From: Telmatactis stephensoni
Lineage: Eukaryota; Cnidaria; Anthozoa; Actiniaria; Isophelliidae
Assembly (NCBI GenBank): GCA_029948255.1
Contig: JALIZF010001458.1
Coordinates: 162,501-226,500, forward strand
Direction of reading: 5' to 3'
DNA: 64,000 nt
The position numbers were made by a program, and so were the translations under genes. The notes beneath the pieces are model-generated. The model was not told the origin of the DNA and ran no database searches. It saw nothing but the letters and a program-made list of their open reading frames with translations. This document shows, piece after piece, positions 47,301-60,864 of the stretch; within the stretch, counting starts at the first letter, position 1; every line of letters begins with the position of its first letter.

Positions 47301-50300
47301 GTGACAGCAAGAAGGCATTACCCTGTTGGTGAGGCACATTCACGGTCTGCTGAACATTCTAGCAGACAGCTGGCTGTTAAGAAAAGAGCAGGTGAGAGGC
47401 ACAGAGTGGTCCCTGCACACCAAGCGTAGTGAGCCAAATGTTCTTCATTTGGTATACTCCAGAGCTGGACCTGTTTGCAACTCGACACATCCACAAGCTG
47501 GCAGCATTTGTGTTCCCAGTTCCAGATGGTCATGTCAGTCCAAATCGCTGAGTGCACGCTTTTCCTCCGACTGCCATGATGCAGCGGGTGGTTCTACTGC
47601 ATTCGAACAAGTGTCCGAATGGTGTTGGTAGCGCCTCTGCAGTTTACCAACCGTGGCTTCCCACTTTGCTGAGATTGTTAGTGGACATTCCACGGGAAAT
47701 CCCACCTCTGGCCCGGCTGTTGCGCCAGCTCCAGGTCAGACATTTTTCAACAGCCAGCCGAAACGAATACATCTGTTTCGCGTGGAACTTATCAAGCGTG
47801 GACTACGAGAGCAAACAGATTTCTGGAGCAGTTACCAGGCATCTCTGCAAGACAGTTAGAGCATCCACCGCCGGCATTTACGACTGTAAGTGGGGAGTGT
47901 ACGAGGATTGGTGTCGTGGGAAACAGATTAGTCCTCTTGAAGCCACTGTTCAGCAGTTAGCCAAGTTCTTTGAGTACCTGTTCTCAGGCCGCAAACTGGC
48001 TCCGTGTACCCTCAAATTAAAGGTTACACTGATCGATCATCCGCACAATTTTTCGGTTTCACTGTAGCTGGTATTCGTCTTTGAAGTGATCCAATCCTGT
48101 CCCCCAAGGTGGTGCCCCAGTGGAATTTAGCTTTGGTTCTCCAGGCTTTCCTGGAGAAGCCTTTTGAGTCTCTGAAGGCATGTGCGGCCAAGTTCCTCAC
48201 ATGGAAAACTGTGTTTTTGGTGGCTTTAGCACTGCTACAAAGCGAGTGAGCTGCTTACACGCACTGTCACTTGAACCGGATCCTGAGCAGCTAGACATGC
48301 CAGGTTCCCTGCGGTTTGGTCGTCATAAGTGCGATGTAACAATCTTCACGAATCCAGTTTTTGTAGCTAAAGCTAAGAATCACCGAGAAAGGGAATTCGA
48401 ACCCACCAGTGGTGTTAAAGTCCCTTCGGACTTTTATTGCCAGCCAGAATGAGCCAGACAACAAACTGTGCCAAATGCGGGCGCGCACTTATAAATTCCG
48501 ACCAGAGTTTATCTCCAGGTGGATCAAGTCGGCCATCAGGCAGGCGTACATGTCGGCAGGTAACTCTGAGTTTGTTCGAGGGCTTGTGGGTATCTCTGCA
48601 CATGAAGTGAGATCATTAGCCACATCATGGGCAGTGTTCAATTGTGCTCCAGTGGAGAGTATTTTGAAGGCTGCTTACTGGAACAATGAAAACACTTTCA
48701 CTACCTTCTACCTGCGGGACATGTCTGGCTTCTCTGAACAGATTCGCCGACTTGGGCCCCTTTCTGTGGCACAGACGACCGTCTGATCATGGTGTTGGAC
48801 TTGTGCATATTGTTTCCCCCTCAGAAGAATTCTTCTGGTAGCAGGGGTATAATGTACATAGTATTATTATTATTTTTTTTTTTTGTTCTTAGTTATTTCT
48901 TGTGTGTAGACCTTGCATCTAGTATCTGGGAAGACTGGCGAGACGGCCATGCTCCTTGAATTATTCTGTTGCCTTCCAGGACTCTGAGCCGGGAGCCACT
49001 GTCTCCAAAGGAGACAAGACTATACAGGATTTCTGATGCTCTACTAGCAATTAGAAGCTGGTCTCTTATCCAGATATTGGTACCGTATGGAAGTGTGCTC
49101 ACCCACCACCTTTCATGACATTCCGAAATTCATGTTAGATTTTAGGCTAAGTTTACGAAATAAATATGTCATATATTTTTTCGCAGGAAAATTGATATTT
49201 ATGAGTAATACCTACCTAAAATCTAACGATTTTGGCCCACTGTACCTGAGGTACACCACCTCCCCGCTTAGCATCTCAGAAGACCTTGCTACACAATCCA
49301 AAAGTGAGTGTAAGGCCTCGAAGGCCAGGTCACATGGCCAAGCTACATACGGGACTTTCAGTCCTTTGTCCTGGTGCATATTGTTTGACGGCGAATTATG
49401 TAAATTCATTTTAGATTTTAGGTATTACTCATAAATATCAATTTTCCTGCGGAAAACGACAATTTATGGGTCATAATATCCCTGTACCTTGTGACTTGAA
49501 TTGTTTGTTTGTTTGATCGATTACTGTTTCATTTGCAATTTCTTATATATTTGTTTGCGTTTTTTATTGTTGTATTAATTGTGTATTTACCGTCGTTTCT
49601 AGGCCAATGGCACTGAGTGTGACTGCAAGAGGAATACAACTGGCAAAAACTGTGAAAAATGTTTACCACTCTTCAACAACAAACCTTATGAGATGCGAAA
49701 ATCATGCGAAGGTGGGTCATTACCGCAAACAATTGTTATCATTAAGCATAAGTGCATTGTATTTATGTTGATCGATTTATCCATCATTTCGTATGACTGT
49801 AAAAACGTAACACTGGACGAAAAATTGGATTTGCTACCATTTACTGGCTTCCAAATGTGGTGCAAATATGTTGTAAACATAATGCAAATGTAGTAAATAC
49901 CGCATTTGCTCATCCCATTTTTCATCCCATTGGCAAATACGGTATTTACCAGATTTACATTCGGTTTACTACATATTTGCACCACATTTGCTTCCCCAGT
50001 AAAGGGTAGCAAATCCAATTTTTCGTCCAGTGTAATGCGCTTTGCTACGAGTTTATCAGTGGTTCGGTGTCTATAAAAACATTCAAAACTCGAACCATAT
50101 ATACCATTCCGTGACCTCGCCATTTACACATGCAGTTATAGGAAACTTACTCTATTGACGTGCGGTCGTCACACGACCGAAACTTCTGCAACATAGCACA
50201 TTCCGCTACAAATCTCATTTCCAGTAAGTGACTCCATTCATTTCTAATTTCAATCCCACTGAATGATTGACAACATTCATTCACTTATACTCTATGCCGT

Positions 50301-53300
50301 GAGTGCATGGATTCTTGATGTAACAAAAATGATCTCTTTCTCTGTTATATTTAGATTGTGGCTGTAACAACCATGCAGTAAGCTGTCATTACAATACTAC
50401 CAAGGGATATGGAGTATGTGATAACTGTACTGACAATACAACTGGTGATAAGTGTGAGCTGTGTAAAGTGGAACATTACAAGAACAGTGCTGTTATGATG
50501 AACCACTCTAGAACTTGTATACGTAAGTTACAAATATGCCTTAATGTAAATAGATTAAAAATATGCATAAATAGATTGGAAATGAACTGAAGCTAGTCAG
50601 TTCTGAAGCTGCCTGAAGTCTTCAGGTAATTTGTGCCTCTTACGGCCTTAGCAAGTTTATTAATTTCCAACTAACACTACAATCAACACGTACATATACC
50701 TTTTTATACCATAGTAGATATGTTGGAATCCTTGTAGATAATATTTCATCAGATTGATAAAAATCATAAATAGTCAATTTGGGATAAGAGAAATAGATGT
50801 ATAGTATATTTAAGGTGGCTACATGTATGTTGTGGTTTGATTTTTTTAAGGGGGGCCTGAGGACGGGAGTGGTGGGGTGAGGAGGGGGGGGGGATGATGG
50901 GGAGTTGGGATTGGAGTTAAAAACTTTTCAAACCAGATATATTCATTATCATAAACTGGGATAATAAAAAATAGAAAACTTGTTTGAAAATTTCCAAACC
51001 AAAAAATCACAACCGCTATGCATAAGCATCCTTTTATGCCATAATATAATGATAATATAGTTGTGTATATATTAGAGTCAACTCTTAGGGCTTTGTCACC
51101 CAGAATGACGCTCACAATGAAAACCAATTGTATGTTTTAATCTCCAGCATGTGGATGCAATCTAAATGGAGTACCCAACATTTCCAACCGTACTCACTGT
51201 CACCCCACGACTGGTCAATGTTATTGTAAACCAAGAGTACAGGGGAGGGCGTGTGACACATGTCAACCAAATTACTGGAACTCTTCTTCAGGATGTGAAG
51301 GTAAACTATTGGTGTATTATGTACATTAAGGCTGTATGGTACCGAGAGTTTGAGCAGTAGAGGTGAGAAAAGTAGGGCAGTTCAAGCTTATCACTAAAGG
51401 CACTATAAATGCACAAATTTACCTTGGCCTGATTTTTGGATGATCAGGGCCAGGTCTTTTGCTTCAAATGGCCATCATAATCTAAAAATCGGTCTTAATT
51501 TCCATGTCTGAACGGGCCAGTGAAACTAAAATTTCATCAAAAATGCTGTCAGTGCTCAACGCTAATTATGTTCACTCACCATTTAAAGACATTCAGTTTT
51601 CTAGCTACAGTTCTCATACTTCCAGAGATGTGTTACAGTTGCACTTAAAATACTTTTACCAGCAATGTTAAACCAGGCATGCATCTGTGAATTCAGTTAA
51701 TGCAAGTATGATTTGGTTTCCATTATCAAAATGCAAATGTCCTTCAATAGATGCATAGCCATAGTGAAATGACAAGTATCGCGATTCTCGTATCATTTTC
51801 ATCGACAGAGAGACGACATTTTCTTCAGATAAGTGTCGTCTCAAAATCGGCGTTCGTGAATGGCCCAAACTGTGAGGACGGTATCATAGTGACTTTCTTC
51901 AAAACAACCACGTCTTAGTATCATTACAAACTTTTAGCAACGATTTCTTTTAAATAGACATTTTAAAGGAATAATATAATGCCCTCTTAATATTTACCTT
52001 ATAGACTCATATCGTATTCTTTTTAAATATTTATAATGTAGAATTAGTAATTTTTTTTCTTCCTGTTATGTAGGTATAGGTTACGTTATACGCCCTATCT
52101 ATTTAGCATTCATACGTTTGTACTGTCAATAATAATGATAATAATAATGATAATAAAATTAAACCCTCCCACTGGCCTTTCGGCTAGTGAGATATCTCAC
52201 CCGATAACAATAATGTTTATTCCTTTAAGCAGCTCATTTATATAAGCAGTGGTAGCTAGATGGTGTATTACCTCCTATATTACAGGTGTATTCCACTCTT
52301 GCCCTTTGTTCATCTATGCTAGTAATACTTCTAATTGTACTTCACAGCATGTCAATGCAATTCATTTGGAAGTCGTTCAGGAACACCATGTTATCATGTT
52401 ACTGGACAGTGTCAATGTCTACCACGTGTTGTAGGACGGTCATACTAATAATTCATCTATGCCATTTGTTCATCTGTTCTAATAATACTTCTAATTGTAC
52501 TTAACAGCATGTCAATGCAATTCAACTGGAAGTCGTTCAGGCACACCATGTAATCGTGTTACTGGACAGTGTCAATGTCTACCACGTGTTGTAGGATTGT
52601 CATGTGATCGATGTGAAGCCAACGCGTATAATTTCTCTAGTGTTGTGGGTTGTTTAGCATGTAGTTGTTATCCACAAGGTTCTACAAAACAACAATGTGA
52701 TGAGGTTAGCGGTTAAAATCATTGAATTGCCTTCAAACCATATTTGTTGGAATTTGAAATTTGAAATGTCATGCGCCTGGTTTACGCGAGGGACGAAAGC
52801 AGAAGCGTAAGCAACATACGCAGACTCAGTATGCACTGTCCACTGTCTTCTCTCAAACAGAAATGCAACACTTAGTCTGTTTACGGTTTTCCCACTTCTG
52901 CTTCCTTCCCTCTTTATGACTTTATTGAATGGCTCAGAAATGAACATTCGTGCTCGTGGTAGTCGTTTATCGAGTTCACTGTTATTGCTTTTATTTATTG
53001 CATTCTTCTCTCTACAGACTACGGGTAAATGTGATTGTAAACCAAATGTCATTGGTGACAAGTGTGAGTCGTGTGCGCCTGGTTTTTACAATATCACCCT
53101 GACACCTCCTTGTCAAAGTAAGTATCTACTAAGGTTTGATGACGGACCTTTATGTATCAAGAGCGTTGCTAGCTAAGGGGTGATTCCAGGGGTTCTGGAA
53201 CTCAATTTGGTGCCATTTCTGTTGTATTTATCAAATAGAACAGCTTTTATCCCCGTGCTCCGTTCACTAATACAGCACGCAGGAAGCGACGGGAGCACAA

Positions 53301-56300
53301 AAGTATGTCAGGAGAGCAAAAGTTTTAGGCGAATAAATGGGCAAGTAAATATTCAAGGGAATTAAACTTTTGATTTTCTCAGCAGAAAGTTTAAAAAGGT
53401 GCGCGAGCGCGGTCGAGCTCCCGCTGCTGACATCAGAACTATGCTCTGTTCTCTGATAAAGCACAGCTTTCAGCCAATTAGAGCGCGCGTATAGACAACG
53501 GTATATATTAATATATCAATATAATAATTGGAACATCATGCACGCTCTGATTGGTCAAGAACCGCGTGTTATCACAGTACGCACGCATAGATGACGTCAT
53601 CAAATCTTAGGCGCCCTCTGATTGGTTGAAATATTTCGACAAATAATATAAAAAAACAAATTGGATTCAATTTTTTCGTGAGTCTGTACTCCAATACATG
53701 CACAGGTGACGTCAAAATGTGGTTAGAACAAGTCACATCCCTCGAATTCGTCTGGAGGCGTACATTTTGCCCTTTGTTCATCTGTGCTAATAATTTATAC
53801 TTCTTATTGTACTTCACAGCATGCCAATGCAATTCAATTGGAAGTCGTTCAGGAACAACATGTAATCGTGTTACTGGACAGTGTCAATGTCTACCACGTG
53901 TTGTAGGATTGTCATGCGATCGATGTGAAGCCATCGCGTATAAGTTGTCTAGTGGTGTGGGTTGTTTAGCATGTAATTGTCATCCACAAGGTTCTACAAA
54001 ACAACAATGTGATGAGGTTAGCGTTTGAAATCATTGAATTGGCTTCAAACCATATTTTTGGGAATTTGAAATTTGAAAGGTTATGTGCCTGGTTTTCGCG
54101 GGGGACGAAAGCAGAAGCGTAAGCAACATACGCGCGCAGACTCAGTATGCACTGTCTACTGTCTTCTCTCAAACAGAAATGCATCACTAAGTCAGCGTAC
54201 GGTGCTTCCACTTCTGCTTCCTTCCCTGTTTAGAACGACTTTACTAAATGGCTCCGAAACGAACATTCGTGCTCTCGGTAGTCTTTGATATAGTTCATTG
54301 TTATTGTTTAGATTATTGTATTGATCTCTCTACAGACCACGGGTAAATGTGATTGTAAACCAAATTTCACTGGTGACAAGTGTGACTCGTGTGCGCCTGG
54401 TTTTCATGGTGTCACCCTGACACCTCCTTGTCAAAGTAAGTATCTACTAAGGTTTGATGACAAACCTTAAATGTATACAAAGAGCGTGGCTAGCTGAGGG
54501 AGGGTGCCAGGGGTTCTGAAATTCCCTTTGGTGCCATTTCTATTGTATTTATCAAATTGAACAGCTTTTTCCGTGCTCCGTTCACTAATACTACACGAAG
54601 TGAGTTACGAGAGCACGAAAAAAGTGTAAGGAGAGCACGAGTCGTAGGCAAGTAAATAGACAAGTAAATATTCAAGGGAAAACGTTTAATTTTTTTTCCG
54701 TACAAAAATTCAAAAAATGCGCTAGCGCGGTCGAAATCCCGGTGTTGACATCAGAACTATGCTCCGTTCTCTGATAAGGCACAGCTTTCAGCTAATCAGA
54801 GCGCGCGTATATACAAGGGTATATAATATATCAATACAATAATTGGTACATCATGCATGCTCTGATTGGTCAAAACCCGCGTGTGATCACGGTACGCACG
54901 CATTGATGACGTTGTAACATCCGCCCTCTGATTGGTTGAAATGTTTCGATGAATATTGTATAAAGCAAATTGGATTCATTTTTTTCGTGGGTCTGTACTC
55001 TAACAGATGCACAGATGACGTCAAAATGTGGTTAGAACAAGTCACATCCCTCGAATTCGTCTGGAGGCGTACATTTTGCCATTTGTTCATCTATACTAAT
55101 AAAACCTCTAATTGTACTTCACAGCATGTCAATGCAATTCAACTGGAAGTCGTTCAGGCACACCATGTAATCGTGTTACTGGACAGTGTCAATGTATACC
55201 ACGTGTTGTAGGACGGTCATGTGATCGATGTGAAGCCAACGCATTTAATTTCTCTATTGGTGTGGGTTGTTTAGCATGTAGTTGTCATCAACAAGGTTCT
55301 ACAAAACAACAATGTGATGAGGTTAGCGGTTAAAATCATTGAATTGGCTCAAATCATATTGGTGGGAATTTGAAATGTTATGTACCAGGTTTTTGGGTTG
55401 CAAGTCAATGATAACCGTCACGAATTTATGCAAAGAAGCACTTGTTTTTATTATGTTGAAGAATTTTCATAGCAACAAGGTGTAAAATCGCCATAGTGAA
55501 GACAGTAACTGTGGTATATGAAGCAAGTGTAGTAACTGTAGTAAACGTAGCAAGCGTAGTAACTGTAGCAAGTGTAGTAGCTGTAGCAGGCGTACTAACT
55601 GTAGCAAGCGCAGTAACTGTAGCAAGCGTAGCAAGCGTAGTAAGCGTAGTAACTGTAGCAAACGTAGCAAGCGTAGTAACCGTAGCAAAAGTAGTAACTG
55701 TAGCAACTGTAGCAAATGTAGTAACTGTAGTAAACGTAGCAAGCGTAGTAACTGTAGCAAGCGTAGTAACTGTAGCAAGCGTAGTAAATGTAGTAAGCGT
55801 AGCAAGAGTAGTAACTGTAGCAACTCTAGCAAACGTAGTAACTGTAGCAAACGTAGTAACTGTAGTAAGCGTAGTAAACGTAGTAAGCGTAGTAACTGTA
55901 GCAAACGTAGCAAGCGTAGTAACTGTAGCAGGCGTAGTAACTGTAGTAAACGTAGTAACTGTAGTAAACGTAGCAACCGTAGTAATTGTAGTAGCTGTAG
56001 TAAATGTAGTAAGCGTAGAAGCTGTAGTAAATGTAGCAAGAGTAGTAACTGTAGCAACTGTAGCAAATGTAGTAACTGTAGCAAGCGTAGTAACTGTAGC
56101 AAACGTAGTAACTGTAGCAAACGTAGTAACTGTAGTAAGCGTAGTAACTGTAGCAAGCGTAGTAACTGTAGCAAGTGTAGTAACTGTAGCAAGTGTAGTA
56201 ACTGTAGTAAGCGTAGTAACTGTAGTAAGCGTAGTAACTGTAGTAAACGTAGTAACCGTAGTAAGTGTAGTAGCTGTAGTAAATGTAGTAAGCGTAGTAG

Positions 56301-59300
56301 CTGTAGTAAATGTAGCAAGCGTAGTAACTGTAGTAAACGTAGCAAGCGTAGTAACTGTAGCAGGCGTAGTAAACATAGTAAGTGTAGTAAGCGTAGTAAC
56401 CGTAGCAAGCGTAGTAAGCGTAGTAAGCGTAGTAACTGTAGCAAACGTAGTAACTGTAGCAAACGTAGTAACTGTAGTAAGCGTAGTAAACGTAGTAAGT
56501 GTAGTAACTGTAGTAAGCGTAGTAACTGTAGCAAACGTAGTAACTGTAGCAAACGTAGTAACTGTAGTAAGCGTAGTAACTGTAGCAAGCGTAGTAACTG
56601 TAGTAAAGGTAGTAACTGTAGCAAGTGTAGTAACTGTAGTAAACGTAGCAAGTTTAGTAACTGTAGTAAGCATAGTAACTGTAGTAAACGTAGTAACTGT
56701 AGTAAACGTAGTAACTTTAGTAAGCGTTGTAAATGTAGTAAGCGTAGTAACTGTAGTAAGCGTAGTAACTGTAGCAAACGTAGTAACTGTAGTAAGCGTA
56801 GTAACTGTAGCAAGCGTAGTAACTGTAGCAAGCATAGTAACTGTAGCAAGCGTAGTAAGTGTAGTAACTGTAGCAAACGTAGCAAGCGTAGTAACCGTAG
56901 CAAGAGTAGTTAACTGTAGCAACTGTAGCAAATGTAGTAACTGTAGCAAGCGTAGTAACTGTAGCAAACGTAGTCACTGTAGCAAACGTAGTAACTGTAG
57001 TAAGCGTAGTAAACGTAGTAAGCTTAGTAACTGTAGTAAATGTAGCAAGTGTAGTAACTGTAGTAAGTGTAGTAACTGTAGCATGCGTAGTAACTGTAGC
57101 AGGCGTAGTAACTGTAGCAAGCGTAATAAATGTAGCAAGTTGTAGTAAATGTAGTAAATGTAGTAAGCGTAGCAAGCGTAGTAACTGTAGCCAGTTTAGT
57201 AACTGTAGGAAGCGTAGTAACTGTAGTAAACGTAGCAAGCGTAGTAACTGTAGCAGGCGTAGTAACTGTAGCAGGCGTAGTAACTGTAGTAAGCGTAGTA
57301 ACTTCGCTTACTACAGTTACTACAGTTACTACAATTACTACATTTACTATGCCTGATACAATTACTACGCTTGCTACAGTTACTACAGTTGCTACATTTA
57401 CTACAGTTACTACGCTTACTACAGTTACTACGCTTGCTACAGTTACTACGCTTGCTACGTTTACTACAGTTACTACACTTGCTACAGTTACTACACTTGC
57501 TACAGTTACTACGCTTGCTACAGTTACTACGCTTGCTACGTTTGCTACAGTTACTACGCTTACTAAGTTTACTACGGTTACTACGCTTACTACAGTTACT
57601 ACGCTTACTACAGTTACTACGCTTGCTACAGTTACTACGCTTGCTACAGTTACTACGCTTGCTACGTTTACTACAGTTACTACGCTTACTACAGTTACTA
57701 CGCTTACTACAGTTACTACGCTTACTACAGTTTCTACGTTTGCTACAGTTACTACGTTTGCTACAGTTACTACGCTTGCTACAGTTACTACGCTTGCTAC
57801 AATTACTACACTTGCTACGTTTACTACAGTTACTACACTTGCTACAGTTACTACACTTGCTACAGTTACTGCGCTTACTACATTTACTACGCTTGCTACA
57901 TTTACTACACTTGCTACGTTTGCTACAGTTACCACACTTGCTACAGTTACTACACTTGCTACAGTTACTACGCTTACTACATTTACTACGCTTGCTACAA
58001 TTACTACACTTGCTACGTTTACTACAGTTACTTCGCTTGCTACAATTACTACACTTGCTACAATTACTACACTTGCTACAATTACTACACTTGCTACAAT
58101 TACTACACTTGCTACAGTTACTACACTTGCTACAGTTACTACACTTGCTACAGTTACTACACTTGCTACAGTTACTACACTTGCTATAGTTACTACGCTT
58201 ACAACATTTACTACGCTTGCTACAATTACTACACTTGCTACGTTTACTACAGTTACTACACACTTGCTACAGTTACTACACTTGCCACAGTTATTACGCT
58301 TGCTACAGTTACTACGCTTGCTACAATTACTACACTTCCTACAATTACTACACTTGCTACGTTTGCTACAGTTACTACACTTGCTACGTTTACTACACTT
58401 GCTACAATTACTACACTTGCTACAGTTACTACACTTGCTACAGTTACTACACTTGCTACAGTTACTACACTTGCTACAGTTACTACGCTTGCTACAATTA
58501 CTACACTTGCTACGTTTACTACAGTTACTACACTTGCTACAGTTACTACACTTGCTACAGTTACTACGCTTGCTACAGTTACTACGCTTGCTACGTTTGC
58601 TACAGTTACTACGCTTACTAAGTTTACTACGGTTACTACGCTTACTACAGTTACTACGCTTACTACAGTTACTACGCTTGCTACAGTAACTACGCTTGCT
58701 ACAGTTACTACGCTTGCTAAAGTTACTACGCTTGCTACGTTTACTACGCTTACTACGTTTACTAAGCTTACTACATTTACTACGCTTGCTACATTTATTA
58801 CGCTTACTACGCTTGCTACAGTTACTACGCTTACTACATTTACTACGCTTGCTACAATTACTACGCTTGCTACGTTTATTACAGTTACTACACTTGCTAC
58901 GTTTACTACACTTGCTACAGTTACTACGCTTGCTACAGTTACTACGCTTGCTACAGTTACTACACTTGCTACAGTTACTACACTTGCTACAGTTACTACA
59001 CTTGCTACAATTACTACACTTGCTACATTTACTACACTTGCTACAATTACTACACTTGCTACGTTTACTACAGTTACTACACTTGCTACAGTTACTACGC
59101 TTGCTACAATTACTACACTTGCTACAATTACTACACTTGCTACGTTTACTACGCTTGCTACGTTTACTACACTTGCTACAATTACTACACTTGCTACGTT
59201 TACTACAGTTACTACACTTGCTACAGTTACTACACTTGCTACAGTTACTACGCTTGCTACAGTTACTACGCTTACTACAGTTACTACGCTTGCTACAGTT

Positions 59301-60740
59301 ACTACGCTTGCTACAGTTACTACGCTTACTACGCTTGCTACAATTACTACACTTGCTACGTTTACTACGCTTGCTACAGTTACTACGCTTGCTACAGTTA
59401 CTACGCTTACTACGCTTACTACGGTTGCTACACTTGCTACGGTTGCTATGGTATCTATGGAAAAATCTTTTATGCGTCATAATGATTTTGCTAGCCTGTA
59501 CAAATTCGTGACGGTTATCATTGACTGACTACCGGTTTTTGCGAGGGACGAAAGCAGAAGCGTAAGCAACATACGCAGAATCAGTATGCACTGTCCACTG
59601 TCTTCTTTCAAACGGCAATGCAACACTAAGTGTGCGTACGGTTTTTCAACTTCTACTTCCTTCCCTCTTTAGAACGACTTTACTAAATGGCTCAGAAACG
59701 AATATTCGTGCTCGTGGTAGACTTTTATCGAGTCCATTGTTATTGTTTTTATTTATTTTATTGTATTCTTCTCTCTACAGACTACGGGTAAATGTGATTG
59801 TAAACCAAATTTCATTGGTGACAAGTGTGACTCGTGTGCGCCTGGTTTTCATGGTGTCACCCTGACACCTCCTTGTCAAAGTAAGTATCTACTAAGGTTT
59901 GATGACAAACCTTTATGTACCAAGAGCGTACATGGCTAGCTAAGAGAGGGTTCCAGGGGTTCTGGAAGTCCATTTGGTGCCATTTCTATTGAATTTATCA
60001 AAAGGTACAGCTTTTTTCCCCGTGCTCCGTTCACTAATAAAGCACGAAGGAAGCGACGGGAGCACAAAAGCAATGTCAGGAGAGCACAAGTTTTAGGCGA
60101 ATTAATGGGCAATTAAATATTCAAGGGAATTAAACTTTTGATTTTCTCAGTACAAAATTTAAAAAGGCGCGCGAGCTCGACATCAGAACTATGCTCCGTC
60201 CTCTGATAAAGCACAGCTTTCAGCCAATCAGAGCGCGCGTATATACAAGGGTATATAATATATCAATACAATAATTGGAACATCATGCATGCTCTGATTG
60301 GTCAATTGGTTCATCTATGTTAATAATACTTCTAATTGTACTTCACAGCATGTCAATGCAATTCAACTGGAAGTCGTTCAGGCACACCGTGTAATCGTGT
60401 TACTGGACAGTGTCAATGTCTACCACGAGTTGTAGGATTGTCATGTGATCGATGTGAAGCCAACGCGTTTTATTTCTCTAGTGGTGTGGGATGTTTAGCA
60501 TGTAGTTGTCATCCACAAGGTTCTACAAAAAAACAATGTGATGAGGTTAGCGGTTAAAATCATTGAATTGGCTTCAAACCATATTTGTGGGAATTTAAAA
60601 TTTGAAATGTTATGTGCCAGGTTTTCGCGGGGGAAGAAAGCAGAAGCGAAAACAACGTGCGCTGACTCAGTATGCACTGTCCACTGTCTTCTCTCAAACA
60701 GAAATGCAACACTAAGTCTGCGTACTGTGCTTCCGCTTCT

Positions 60741-60777
<37 letters not shown>

Positions 60778-60802
60778 CTAGCTAGCTAGCTAGCTAGCTA
60801 GC

Positions 60803-60864
<62 letters not shown>

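Noticed and set aside
55426..59511. Very long open frames on both strands (270-820 codons; Val/Thr-, Leu-, or Cys/Ser/Lys-rich)
   Set aside because: They are translations of the 9-bp satellite, which lacks stops in two forward and three reverse frames. They overlap each other and have no domain, start context or composition of a real protein.
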